A stretch of 64,000 nucleotides of DNA from Phenylobacterium sp. (GCF_004799515.1 NZ_SSMX01000053.1:105080-169079); one strand, 5' to 3'; positions 43,877-52,848 are shown, counted from the stretch's first letter. Translations and numbers: made by a program. The notes: generated by a model from the sequence alone, not told the origin.

Positions 43877-44674
43877 GTGCTTAAGGGCTACACCGTCCCC
43901 CGCAGCCCCTTGGGGCAAGCCAACCTCGCGCCTCTGCCGCCCTGGCACTATCCAGCGACGTCATCGCCGCCGAGTTCTGGGTGGACCGCGGGGCCGCCCA
44001 GGCGACCCTGCCGCCAAACGTGACCATCGACGGCGACGGCGAGGCGCGCGCGGTGCTGATGTTCCTCGACTGGCTGTACACCGCCTCGCAAGAGATGCTC
44101 GACCCGGCGCCGCTACCAGTATCGCGAGTGCTTCATCCTGCTCGACGCCCACTGGAAGGACATGCCGATCGTCTACTGTCCCTACATCTTCGTCGACAAC
44201 GACGCGGCCTTCATGCGCGGCCACATTCAGGGATTCCCGAAGAAGCTCGGCCAGGTCTTCCAAACCCGCAGCTACGCCGCGCCCAGCCCCGCGGCTGCGC
44301 CGGTGGCCGCCGGCTCGCGGTTCGGGGCCAGTTGCTCGGCGCACGGCGAGAGACTGGACGATGTGCGCGTCACCCTGCGTGAAACGATCGGAGATCCCAC
44401 GACGGTGTTCAACCGCCCGACCGTCATGCGCCGCTACTTCCCGCGCCTCGACGGCAAGGCCTACGATACGCCGGCGGTCGATCAGCTGACCCTGTCGTTG
44501 ACCGACAACCTGCATGTCGTCGACCTGTGGTCCGGGGACGCCGAGGTCCGCCTCCCTGAGGTTCCGGGCGAGGAAATGCATACGCTGGCGCCGCTGTGGG
44601 TCGGACGCGGCTTCCGCTTCGGCATGTCCTACACCGTGACCGACCTGCGAATCCTCGAGGACTACGGCGCCTAG
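43877..44674 (+). pseudogene. Acetoacetate decarboxylase-like protein with two compensating frameshifts
   Basis: GTG 43877 has AGGAG 7 bases upstream. Frame 1 reads VLKGYTVPRSPLGQANLAPL up to WHY, then one base is missing near 43950. The second frame gives VIAAEFWVDRG...MFLDWLYTASQEMLDPA, then one extra base near 44112 returns to the first frame with YQYRECFILLDAHWKDM, PYIFVDND and GFPKKLGQVFQTR to the stop. The combined ~265-residue protein fits the ADC-like family, with the catalytic lysine expected in the PKKLG region. Indel pairs of this kind often indicate sequencing errors, but decay is equally possible. Confidence 0.75.
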
Positions 44675-44854
44675 GCCGGCGTTGGAGCGCCTCCAGGTTG
44701 CGGCCCGCGACCGATCCCGGGCTGTTAAGGCGGCGCAATTAGCCGACCCGTGATCCACGAAAGCCTTGTCCTCCGACGCCTGGACGTAGACGGTGGCGAC
44801 GCGCCTTCGGGCTTTTCCGCCGGTGGCCAGCCATCGGAAGGCTTGTCGAATGGC

Positions 44855-44874
44855 GTTCGATCCCGTTCGATCCC
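44855..44874. repeat. Tandem duplication of a 10-base unit
   Basis: GTTCGATCCC occurs twice head to tail, 53 bases before the start of the secreted paralog B gene. It is followed at 44881-44902 by an inverted repeat (CCGAGG, 10 bases, CCTCGG). Either could be a regulatory element or chance. Confidence 0.4.
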
Positions 44875-44927
44875 TCAAAACCGAGGCGGCAAAGAACCTC
44901 GGGACATCAGCTTCAGGGAGCAAGGTC

Positions 44928-46037
44928 ATGACCGACACCGGCCTCAATATGTCATCGCGCGCGCCGCGACGTCGCGTTCATCGCGTGGCCATGGCCCTTG
45001 TCGCCGGACTGGCGATCCTGCCGGTCGCCGCCCTGGCCGACCCCGCGGCCTACAAGGCGCCACGCACCTCGTCCGGCCAGCCGGAAATCGGCGGCTACTG
45101 GTCCAACGCCACGCTGACCCCGATGCAGCGGGACTCCAAGCTCGGCGACCGTCTGGTCTTCACGCCGGAAGAGGCCAAGGCGCTGGAGGCCGACGAGGCC
45201 CACCAGGTCGACGTCGGCAACAAACGCACGGACCCGAATGCGCCGGTGAACGCGCCTAACGGCCTGGAGCTCAAGCCGTCGTTCCTGGCGGCCGGCGGGG
45301 ATGTGGGCGGCTACAACCGCGGCTGGCTCGATCCCGGCCACACAGTGATGCGGGTGGGCGGCGAGCCCCGCACCTCGCTGCTCACCACCAAGGACGGCCA
45401 CGTCCCGCCGCGCAAGACCGCCGCGGCGAGCACCGCAGGCTACTACAGCGGCGGCGGCGAGGGCAGCCGTGATCCCCTGGGTTCGTACGACAATCCGGAG
45501 AACCGGCCGCTGAGCGAGCGCTGCATCATGTTCGGCGGCAACGTCGGGCCGCCGATGCTGCCCAACGGCTTCTACAACAACGACTACAACATCGTGCAGA
45601 CCCCCGACGCCATCGCCATCCAGGTGGAGATGGTGCACGACACCCGCATCGTGCGGCTGCATTCCCAGCACCGCGCCGACGACGTGCGGCCCTGGTTCGG
45701 GGATTCCATCGGCTGGTGGGAGGGTGACACCCTGGTCGTCGAGACCAACCACGTCCCGCAGAAGCAGGCCTTCCAAGGCGCCTGGAAGGACCTGACGATC
45801 ACCGAACGGTTCACCCGCACCGCCAAGGACCGGTTGCGCTATTCGTTCAAGGTCAGTTCGCCCAGTTCCTGGGACCAGCCTTGGGGCGGCGAGTACGAGT
45901 TCTCGCCCCTGCACGGGGTGATCTACGAATACGCCTGCAACGAGGGCAACTACGCCCTGCCCGGCATCCTGGCCGGCGCCCGCAACGCCGAGCGCGACCA
46001 CGCCGCAGCGGCGACGAACGGCGCGGGCGGGAGATAG
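44928..46037 (+). CDS. Secreted protein of unknown function, paralog B
   Basis: About 369 residues from ATG 44928 (MTDTGLNM), which has GGGAG 9 bases upstream; an earlier in-frame start at 44793 gives a signal-free extension and is less likely. A signal region (VAMALVAGLAILPVAALA) precedes the conserved blocks shared with paralog A: GDVGGYN, RTSLLTTKDG, NPENRPLSERC, GPPMLPNGFYNN, EMVHDTRI, RPWFGDSIG, GDTLVVETN, PWGGEYEF and YEYACNEGNYALPG. The proteins appear to be at least half identical in the core. No redoxin gene follows this copy. Function unknown. Confidence 0.8.
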   Translation: MTDTGLNMSSRAPRRRVHRVAMALVAGLAILPVAALADPAAYKAPRTSSGQPEIGGYWSNATLTPMQRDSKLGDRLVFTPEEAKALEADEAHQVDVGNKRTDPNAPVNAPNGLELKPSFLAAGGDVGGYNRGWLDPGHTVMRVGGEPRTSLLTTKDGHVPPRKTAAASTAGYYSGGGEGSRDPLGSYDNPENRPLSERCIMFGGNVGPPMLPNGFYNNDYNIVQTPDAIAIQVEMVHDTRIVRLHSQHRADDVRPWFGDSIGWWEGDTLVVETNHVPQKQAFQGAWKDLTITERFTRTAKDRLRYSFKVSSPSSWDQPWGGEYEFSPLHGVIYEYACNEGNYALPGILAGARNAERDHAAAATNGAGGR

Positions 46038-46220
46038 GCGTGACGCTGGCCTGGGCGCGGCGTCTATGACGCCCTGCCGAACATGTCCGCCGCCGACTAA
46101 GTCCGCGCGCGGCGCACAACCCGCAGTGGCGCGGGAACCGGCAAAGGCGAAGCCTGTTTAGGAAAATAGGGTCGATGCCGGTGCGGCGCCGCCAATGGTT
46201 TCACGTGTCGGGGACGCTTC

Positions 46221-47366
46221 GTGGCCGATCAATCTTCCAGCGACGAAAAGCCTCGCGAGGGCGGCCAGGGCGGCGGCGGTAACCCACCCGCTGAAGGCGG
46301 CCGGCAAGGCGGCGACGGCAAGCCGCCGCCGAAGAAGAAGCCCAACCCGCTGAAGAACCCCAAGGTGCTGATCATCGGCGGGATCGTCATTGTGGTCCTG
46401 GCGATCGGCGGCGTCTTCTACTGGCTGCACGCGCGGCAGTACGTCTCCACCGACGACGCCTTCGTGGACACCCACATCGTGCGCCTGGCGCCGCAGGTGT
46501 CCGGCGAGGTGATGCGGGTGCTGGTGGTCGACAACGCCGTGGTCAAGGCCGGCCAGGTGCTGGTGGAGATCGACTCCAGCACCGTGCGCGCCCAGCTCGA
46601 CCAGGCCCAGGCCCAGCGCGGCCAGGCCATCGCCCAGATCGGCCAGGCCCAGGCGCAGGTGGGCGTCAGCCAGGCCTCCTATCGCCAGGCGCGCGACCAG
46701 GCCCGGGGCCTCGACGCCCAGGCCGCCCAGGCCCAGAGCGACGCCCGGCGGCTGACCGGCCTGCAGGCCACAAACCCGCGCGCGGTGGCCGCCCAGCAGG
46801 TCGACCAGACCGTGGCCCAGGCCCGCCAGACCACCGCCCAGCGCGACGCGGCCCTGCGCCAGGCCGACGGCGCCGCCGCCCAGGTGAAGGCCGCCCGCAC
46901 CCAGATCGAAGGCGCCAAGGCGGTGCTCGCCGCGGCCAACGCCACGATCTCCGAGAACAATATCACGCTCGGCCGTACGACCATCGTGGCGCCGGTGGCC
47001 GGCTACGTTTCACAGAAGACCGTGGCGGCGGGCGGCTACGTCCAGCCCGGCCAGCAGCTGATGGCCATCGTGCCCCTGGAGATGTGGGTCACCGCCAACT
47101 TCAAGGAGACCCAGCTCAAGAACATGCGCGCGGGTCAGCCGGTGGATCTGAGCGTCGACGCCTGCCCGGTGAAGCTGCACGGCAAGGTCAACTCCATCCA
47201 GCGCGGCGCGGGCCAGGCCTTTTCCCTGCTGCCCAGCGAGAACGCCACCGGCAATTATGTGAAGGTGGTCCAACGGGTGCCGGTGAAGATCACCTTCGAG
47301 GACGTGCCCCGCACCTGCCCGCTCGGCCCCGGCCTTTCCGTCTCACCCACCGTCAAGGTGCGCTGA
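46221..47366 (+). CDS. emrA: EmrA/HlyD-type membrane fusion protein
   Basis: 381 residues. A Gly/Lys-rich N-terminal tail is followed by one membrane helix (VLIIGGIVIVVLAIGGVFYWL), the biotinyl-lipoyl-like YVSTDDAFVDTHIVRLAPQVSGEV segment, a long Gln/Ala-rich coiled coil (about 110-230) and the beta-barrel TIVAPVAGYVSQKTVAAGGYVQPGQ. It links the inner-membrane pump to the outer-membrane channel. GTG start 46221 with GGGGA upstream. The next gene starts one base after its stop. Confidence 0.92.
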   Translation: MADQSSSDEKPREGGQGGGGNPPAEGGRQGGDGKPPPKKKPNPLKNPKVLIIGGIVIVVLAIGGVFYWLHARQYVSTDDAFVDTHIVRLAPQVSGEVMRVLVVDNAVVKAGQVLVEIDSSTVRAQLDQAQAQRGQAIAQIGQAQAQVGVSQASYRQARDQARGLDAQAAQAQSDARRLTGLQATNPRAVAAQQVDQTVAQARQTTAQRDAALRQADGAAAQVKAARTQIEGAKAVLAAANATISENNITLGRTTIVAPVAGYVSQKTVAAGGYVQPGQQLMAIVPLEMWVTANFKETQLKNMRAGQPVDLSVDACPVKLHGKVNSIQRGAGQAFSLLPSENATGNYVKVVQRVPVKITFEDVPRTCPLGPGLSVSPTVKVR

Positions 47367-47367
47367 C

Positions 47368-48975
47368 GTGTCGGAAGCGCCCGCCCAGGCTGGCGGTTGG
47401 TCGGCGGCGCGGTCGGCGGCCGGCGGCGGCAACCCGTGGATCATCGCCACGGTCGTCTCGATCTCGACCTTCATGGAGGTGCTCGACACCTCCATCGCCA
47501 ACGTCGCCCTGCGCCACATCGCCGGCGGCCTGTCGTCGAGCTACGACGAGGCGACCTGGGTGCTGACCAGCTACCTGATCGCCAACGCCATCACCGTGCC
47601 GATCTCCTCCTGGCTGTCCTCGGTGGTCGGGCGAAAGCGCTACTACATGATCTGCGTGGCGGGCTTCGGCATCGCCTCGGCCATGTGCGGCCTGGCGCCC
47701 AACCTGACCGTCCTGGTGCTGGCGAGGGTGATCCAGGGCCTGGCCGGCGGCGGGTTGCAGCCGACGACCCAGGCGATCCTGGTGGACACCTTCCCGCCGC
47801 AGCGGCGGGGCCTGGCGCTGGCGCTGTTCGGCCTGACGGTGATCCTGGCGCCCACTATCGGCCCGACGCTGGGCGGGGTGATCACCGACGACCTCTCGTG
47901 GCGCTGGATCTTCTTCATCAACCTGCCGGTGGCGGCGCTGTCGCTGTTCCTCGTGCAGACCGTGCTGGTCGAACCCGAGGCCCTGGAAAAGGAGCGCCAG
48001 GCCAAGATCGACCGCGGCCTGCGGCTCGACCTCATCGGCTTCGCCTTCATCGCCATCGGCCTGGGCTGCCTGGAATACACCATGGACCGCGGCCAGCGGC
48101 TCGACTGGTTCTCCGACCCCTCCATCGTCATCGCCGCCGGCCTGGCGATCCTCGGTCTGATCGCCTTCGTCGTGCGCGAGTTCACCAACGAAGAGCCGCT
48201 CCTGAACCTGCGCCTGTTCGGCAGCCGCAACTATGCGCTGGCCAATGTTCTGATCCTGGTGGTGGGGGTGATCCTGTTCGGCACCACCCAGTTCCTGCCG
48301 CAGCTGTTGCAGGAGGTGCTGGGCTACACCGCCACCAACACCGGCTACGCCATGACCGCCGGCGGGGCGGTGACGCTGCTGATCATGCCCCTGGTGGGCG
48401 TCCTGACCGGCAAGATACAGCCGCGCTGGCTGCTCGCCTTCGGCATGGCGATCGAGACCTTCGCCATGTGGCGGCTGACGCACATCAACGGCGACATCTC
48501 CTTCGGCTACGCCGCCCAGATGCGGGTGTGGATCGCCGCCGGCATCCCGTTCCTGTTCGTGCCGCTGAGCAACGCCGCCTACGTCGGCCTGCCGCCGGAC
48601 CAGTCGAGCCAGGCGTCGTCGATGCTGTCGATCTCGCGGAACCTCGGCGGCACCCTCGGCATCTCGGCGGTCCAGACCTTCCTGGCCCAGCGCGAGCAGT
48701 TCCACCAGTCGCGGCTGGTGGAGGGCCTGAACCCGCTCAATCCCAACTACCAGGCCCAGACCGCGGTGATCGGCGACCGCCTGCGGGGCATCGGCATTGG
48801 CGTCGGACAGCTCGACGGGGTGCAGATGGGCAGCCTCTACCAGACAGTGCTGAAGCAGGCGGAGCTGATCTCCTACATGGACGTCTTCTGGATGCTGACC
48901 CTGTTCGTGGGCTGCATGGCGCCCCTGGTGCTCCTCCTGCGCACCCAGCCGGCCGGACAGGGAGCCGCGCGATGA
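47368..48975 (+). CDS. emrB: DHA2-family drug:H+ antiporter (EmrB)
   Basis: 535 residues with 14 predicted helices. The MFS motif A is VVGRKRYYMI, and motif C and DHA2 features include TFMEVLDTSIANVALRHIAGGL, ARVIQGLAGGGLQP and LALFGLTVILAPTIGPTLGG. Aspartate in VLDTSIANVA is the expected proton site. It exports hydrophobic drugs together with EmrA and the NodT protein. Stop overlaps the next start (ATGA). Confidence 0.93.
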   Translation: MSEAPAQAGGWSAARSAAGGGNPWIIATVVSISTFMEVLDTSIANVALRHIAGGLSSSYDEATWVLTSYLIANAITVPISSWLSSVVGRKRYYMICVAGFGIASAMCGLAPNLTVLVLARVIQGLAGGGLQPTTQAILVDTFPPQRRGLALALFGLTVILAPTIGPTLGGVITDDLSWRWIFFINLPVAALSLFLVQTVLVEPEALEKERQAKIDRGLRLDLIGFAFIAIGLGCLEYTMDRGQRLDWFSDPSIVIAAGLAILGLIAFVVREFTNEEPLLNLRLFGSRNYALANVLILVVGVILFGTTQFLPQLLQEVLGYTATNTGYAMTAGGAVTLLIMPLVGVLTGKIQPRWLLAFGMAIETFAMWRLTHINGDISFGYAAQMRVWIAAGIPFLFVPLSNAAYVGLPPDQSSQASSMLSISRNLGGTLGISAVQTFLAQREQFHQSRLVEGLNPLNPNYQAQTAVIGDRLRGIGIGVGQLDGVQMGSLYQTVLKQAELISYMDVFWMLTLFVGCMAPLVLLLRTQPAGQGAAR

Positions 48976-50402
48976 GGCGCCTGGTCGGTCTCCTGTCGCT
49001 GCTGGCCCTGGGCGGCTGCATGGTCGGCCCCAACTACCGCCAGCCGAAGCTGGAGGCGCCGCCGGCGTTCGGCGAGGCCGCGCGCACGCCCGGCGCCACC
49101 GGCGACGCCGCCGATCTCTCGCAGTGGTGGCGCCAGCTCGGCGACCCGGTGCTGGACAGCCTGGTCGACCGCGCGCTGGCCCAGAACCTCGACGTCAAGA
49201 CCGCCGCCTCGCGGCTGCGCGAAGCGCGCCAGCAGATCGTCGTCGCGCGTGCGGCGTTGTTCCCCGACGCCAGCGCCAGCGGCATCGCCGCGCGCCGCGA
49301 CGCCCAGAGCGCCATCGGCGGCGCGCCGCCCGCGGCGGCGTCCAGCGGCTTCTCCCTGCCCAAGCACCTCGATGTCTATTCGCTGGGCGTCGACGCCACC
49401 TGGGAGATCGACATCTTCGGCGGGACGCGGCGCGGCATCGAGTCCGCCGAAGCCCAGGCCGAGGCCGCCCACTGGCAGGTCCGCGACGCGCAGGTCGCCC
49501 TCTCGGCCGAAGTGGCCAAGGCCTATATGACCCTGCGCCTGGCCCAGGCCCGCCGCGCGCAGGCCGACGCCGACGTGGCGCGCATCTCCGACCTGATGTC
49601 GCTGGTGGCGGCGCGGTCGAAGGCCGGCGTGGTCACTGAGCTCGACGTGAACCAGCAGAGGCAGGCCCTGCAGGCCCGCCGCGCCGAAATCCCGCAGCTC
49701 GATCAGCAGGCCCGCGGCGCCATCCATGCGCTGGGCGTCCTGCTCGCCCAGCCGCCGACAGCGCTGGACGCCGAACTGTCGCCGCCCAAGGATCTGCCGG
49801 CGGAACCCGCGGCCCTGCCCGTCGGCTTGCCGTCGGAGTTGTTGCAGCGCCGTCCCGACATCCGCGTCGCCGAGCGCAGCCTGGCCTCGGCCTCCGCACA
49901 GATCGGCGTCGCCACCGCAGACCTCTATCCGAAACTCGACCTGCTGGGCCTGGCGAGCTTCGCCAGCCGCGACCTCTCCAGCCTGCTGTCGAGCCGCAAC
50001 TTCTCCACTATCGGCGTCGCCGATGGCAGCTGGACTCTGTTCGACGCTGGCAAGACCCGCGCCAACATTAAGGCCAAGCGCGAGGAAGCGGTCCAGGCCG
50101 ACCTCGCCTACCGCAAGGCCTGGCTCAGCGCCCTGCAGGACGTGGAAGACGCGCTCACCGCCTATACAGCGGACCGCGAGCGCCAGACCCGCTACGCCGA
50201 GGACCTGAAGACCTCGCAGGACAGCGCCGCCCTGGCCGACGCCCGCTACAGGGCCGGGCTCACCCCGTTCATCGACGTGCTGCAGGCTCAGGGTTCGGTC
50301 ACCCAGGCCAACGACCAGCTGTTGCAGGCGCAGGGCGCGGTGATCGGCGACCTGGTCAGCCTCTACACCGCGCTTGGCGGCGGCTGGAGCCCTCAGGCCT
50401 GA
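48972..50402 (+). CDS. NodT-family outer membrane efflux lipoprotein (EmrAB operon)
   Basis: 476 residues. The lipobox is LLALGGCMVGPNY, and the TolC-like domain shows paired repeats: WWRQLGDPVLDSLVDRALAQN, YSLGVDATWEIDIFGGTRRGIE and LGVLLAQPP...LPSELLQRRPDIRVAERSL. It forms the outer-membrane channel for EmrAB. It overlaps the stop of the convergent TetR gene by 10 bases. Confidence 0.93.
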   Translation: MRRLVGLLSLLALGGCMVGPNYRQPKLEAPPAFGEAARTPGATGDAADLSQWWRQLGDPVLDSLVDRALAQNLDVKTAASRLREARQQIVVARAALFPDASASGIAARRDAQSAIGGAPPAAASSGFSLPKHLDVYSLGVDATWEIDIFGGTRRGIESAEAQAEAAHWQVRDAQVALSAEVAKAYMTLRLAQARRAQADADVARISDLMSLVAARSKAGVVTELDVNQQRQALQARRAEIPQLDQQARGAIHALGVLLAQPPTALDAELSPPKDLPAEPAALPVGLPSELLQRRPDIRVAERSLASASAQIGVATADLYPKLDLLGLASFASRDLSSLLSSRNFSTIGVADGSWTLFDAGKTRANIKAKREEAVQADLAYRKAWLSALQDVEDALTAYTADRERQTRYAEDLKTSQDSAALADARYRAGLTPFIDVLQAQGSVTQANDQLLQAQGAVIGDLVSLYTALGGGWSPQA

Positions 50403-51040
50403 GCAGCCCCGCCGCCGAGCCGGCCAGGCGCGAGCTTGGCCGCCAGATAGAGCCGGGTCATCAGCCGCAGCTCCTCCGGCGCGCCGGGGCTGGTGGGCGC
50501 GTCCTTGCTGATCATGCCCACCATGGTCTTCATGTTGTTGAGCATCACGGCGGCGACGTCGTCCGCCTCCGCGTCGCCGAGGCCAGGCGCGCAGGTGGTC
50601 AGCGCCGTCTTGATGCCCGCCAGGGTCTGGGCGCGGAACCTCTGGCGCACCGCCGTCCAGTCCGTCCGCGAATCCAGCATAGCGGCGAGGCCCTGGGTCT
50701 GCGGGTGCAGCTTGACCAGAAGGTCGATGAGCATATCGGCCAGCGCCTCCGGCGTAGCGTCCGCCGCCCGGGCATGTAGCGCGTCGTACTCGGTCCGCAG
50801 GATCTCGGCCTGGTGCGCCATCAGCGCGTCGGCGATGGCGTCCTTGTTGGGAAAGAAGCGATAGAGGGAGCCGATCTTCGCCTCGGCCCGCGCGGCGATC
50901 TCGGCCATGGTCGCGGCCTCGAACCCGCGTTCCTGGATCACCGCCGCCGCCGCCTCGATCAGGTCGGCGACCCGCTGGCGGCCGACCTCGCGCTGCGGCG
51001 CCAGCGGCCCGCGATTCCGGCTTGACGAAGTTGAGGACAT
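50393..51040 (-). CDS. TetR-family transcriptional regulator
   Basis: 215 residues. The N-terminal HTH is RVADLIEAAAAVIQERGFEAATMAEIAARAEAKIGSLYRFFPNKDAIADALM (about 20-70), typical of TetR. The C-terminal ligand domain has no recognisable signature. Start ATG 51040 lies inside a palindromic operator, with GAGG almost touching it. The adjacent operators lie between this gene and the divergent isochorismatase-family gene, so that gene and itself are the likely targets; control of the emr operon is less supported because no similar site precedes it. Confidence 0.85.
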   Translation of the reverse strand: MSSTSSSRNRGPLAPQREVGRQRVADLIEAAAAVIQERGFEAATMAEIAARAEAKIGSLYRFFPNKDAIADALMAHQAEILRTEYDALHARAADATPEALADMLIDLLVKLHPQTQGLAAMLDSRTDWTAVRQRFRAQTLAGIKTALTTCAPGLGDAEADDVAAVMLNNMKTMVGMISKDAPTSPGAPEELRLMTRLYLAAKLAPGRLGGGAAQA

Positions 51041-51075
51041 CCTCAAATAGAGACGCTGCTTGAGTCCATCCTCAA
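51031..51075. promoter_or_regulatory. Pair of TetR-operator-like palindromes
   Basis: Site 1 is 51031-51046, TTGAGGA-CA-TCCTCAA with perfect 7-bp arms. Site 2 is 51060-51075, TTGAGTCCATCCTCAA, with the same outer arms and 3 mismatches to site 1. The centres are 29 bases apart. Site 1 covers the TetR start codon. Autoregulation and control of the 51146 gene are inferred from position. Confidence 0.7.
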
Positions 51076-51145
51076 CTCTGTAGCGCCTCGCGCTCCCCCG
51101 GACAACGGGCGGAAACGGACGCCGCGATCCCGAAAGGACGCCCCG

Positions 51146-51715
51146 ATGATCACCCTGCCCGCCCAGACCACGGCCCTGATCCTGGTCGACCTCCAGAAGT
51201 TCATCGCCGGCCTGCCGCTTCAGCCCCATTCCGGCGAGGCGGTCGTCGCCAAGGGCATGGACCTGGCCCGCCGGTTCCGCGCAGCGAAGGCGCCGGTGGT
51301 GCTGGTCAATGTCGCCTTCGCGCCGGACTTGGCCGATTCCCTGAAGAGCCCTGTCGATCAGCCCTCGGGGATGCCGCCCGGCGGCTTTCCTGAAGGCTGG
51401 ACCGAACTCGTCGACGGCCTGGCCGAACCCTCCGACCTTCGGGTCACCAAACGGCAGTGGGGCGCCTTCTACGGCACCGACCTCGACCTGCAGCTGCGTC
51501 GCCGCGGCGTCACCACCGTGGTCATCGGCGGCATCGCCACCAACATGGGCGTGGAATCGACGGCCCGCGCCGCGCATGAGCACGGCTACGCCGTGGTGCT
51601 GGCCGAGGACGCCACGGCGACCCACACGGCCGAGATGCACGCCTTCGCCTTCGAGAAGATCTTCCCGCGGCTCAGCCGCGTGGCCAAGACCGACGAGATC
51701 GAGCTGCAGGCGTGA
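51146..51715 (+). CDS. Isochorismatase-family hydrolase-like protein
   Basis: 189 residues with a Rossmann-like isochorismatase fold: ALILVDLQKFIAG (catalytic aspartate region), VTKRQWGAFYGTDLDLQL (catalytic lysine) and GGIATNMGVESTARAAHEHGY. The cysteine nucleophile of cysteine-hydrolase members is replaced by glycine in TNMGVES, as also occurs in true isochorismatases and some unassigned relatives. Start ATG 51146. The next gene begins with GTGA overlap. Confidence 0.85.
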   Translation: MITLPAQTTALILVDLQKFIAGLPLQPHSGEAVVAKGMDLARRFRAAKAPVVLVNVAFAPDLADSLKSPVDQPSGMPPGGFPEGWTELVDGLAEPSDLRVTKRQWGAFYGTDLDLQLRRRGVTTVVIGGIATNMGVESTARAAHEHGYAVVLAEDATATHTAEMHAFAFEKIFPRLSRVAKTDEIELQA

Positions 51716-52848
51716 TCGAGGCGCCCCCGGCGACAGCGCGCCGGCCACTGGACCGCCTGCCTGCCGCCGGACGATGGGTCGCCCTGCTGGCCGCCTCCGC
51801 CGTGGGCGCGGGACTGCTGCAGTTGGCCCGGCTGCCGGCGGGCCTGATGCTGGGGCCGTTGGCCGCCGCGGCCTGCGTCCAGGCGGCGGGCGGCGCGGTG
51901 AAAGTTCCCCGCCCCTTGATGGCCGCCGCCCAGACGATCGTCGGTTGCCTGGTCGCGCGTTCGATCACGCCAGCCATAGTCGGCGGCTTCGCAAGCCACT
52001 GGCCGGTGTTCCTGACGGTGGTGGCGGCCTCGATTGCGGCCAGCGCAGGCATCGGCTGAGCCATGAGCCGCCTGCGCATCGTTCCCGGCACGACGGCCGT
52101 CTGGGGCATGCTGCCCGGCGCGGCCACCGCGATGATGGTGATGGGCGAGGCCTATGGCGCGGACGTCCGCTTGGTCGCCTTCATGCAGTACCTGCGCGTG
52201 GTGCTGGTCGCCGCCGCCGCGTCCGGCGTGGCCCTGCTGTTCGTGCATGGCGGCGGCGCCCCGCGCTTCGCCGGCGGCTATTTCCCGCCGGTCCACCTGC
52301 AGAACCTTGCCGCCACCATCGCCGTGGCGGCCGTGGGCGGCGGCGTTGGCCTCGCCTCGCGGATCCCGGCCGGCGTGCTGCTGGGGCCCCTGGCGCTGGG
52401 CGCCGTGCTGAACGTCATGGGCTGGGTCACTCTCGAGCTGCCGCCCGTCGTGCTGATCGCCAGCTATGCGGTGATCGGCTGGAACACCGGCCTGCGCTTC
52501 ACCCGCGAGGTGCTGGCCGCCGCCGCCCGGGCCCTGCCCCAGAGCCTGGGCGCCACCGCCCTCCTGATGGCCTTCTGCGGCGCCCTGGCCTGGCTGCTGG
52601 TGGTCCTGCTGCACGTCGATCCGCTGACCGCCTACCTCGCCACCAGCCCCGGCGGCGTCGACGCCGCGGCGATCATCGCCGCCTCCACCAAGGTCGACAC
52701 GCCGTTCGTCATGGCCCTGCAGACGCTGCGGGTGATCGTGGTGCTGGCGATCGGCCCGCAGGTGGCGCGCTGGGTGGCCGGAACCCTGACCCGGACCGCG
52801 CCTCAGCCGGAGACTTCCGAGCCGCCCGATCTTGGCGATCTCGACTAG
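51712..52848 (+). pseudogene. AbrB-type membrane protein interrupted by an in-frame TGA
   Basis: Two open frames share one frame: 51712-52059 (AALLAASAVGAGLLQLARLP-type start, QTIVGCLVARSITP) and 52063-52848 (MSRLRIVPGTTAVWGMLPG, GEAYGADVRLVAFMQYLRVV, ASPGGVDAAAIIA region). TGA at 52057-52059 falls where the family normally has tryptophan (GW...), so TGG to TGA is the simplest reading. Together they make the usual ~380-residue, ~10-helix AbrB/ammonia-monooxygenase-like permease. The protein is probably truncated unless the TGA is a sequence error. Confidence 0.8.

Noticed and set aside
52057..52059. TGA in the AbrB-type gene read as selenocysteine
   Set aside because: The position is tryptophan in the family, no convincing SECIS hairpin follows, and AbrB proteins are not known selenoproteins.
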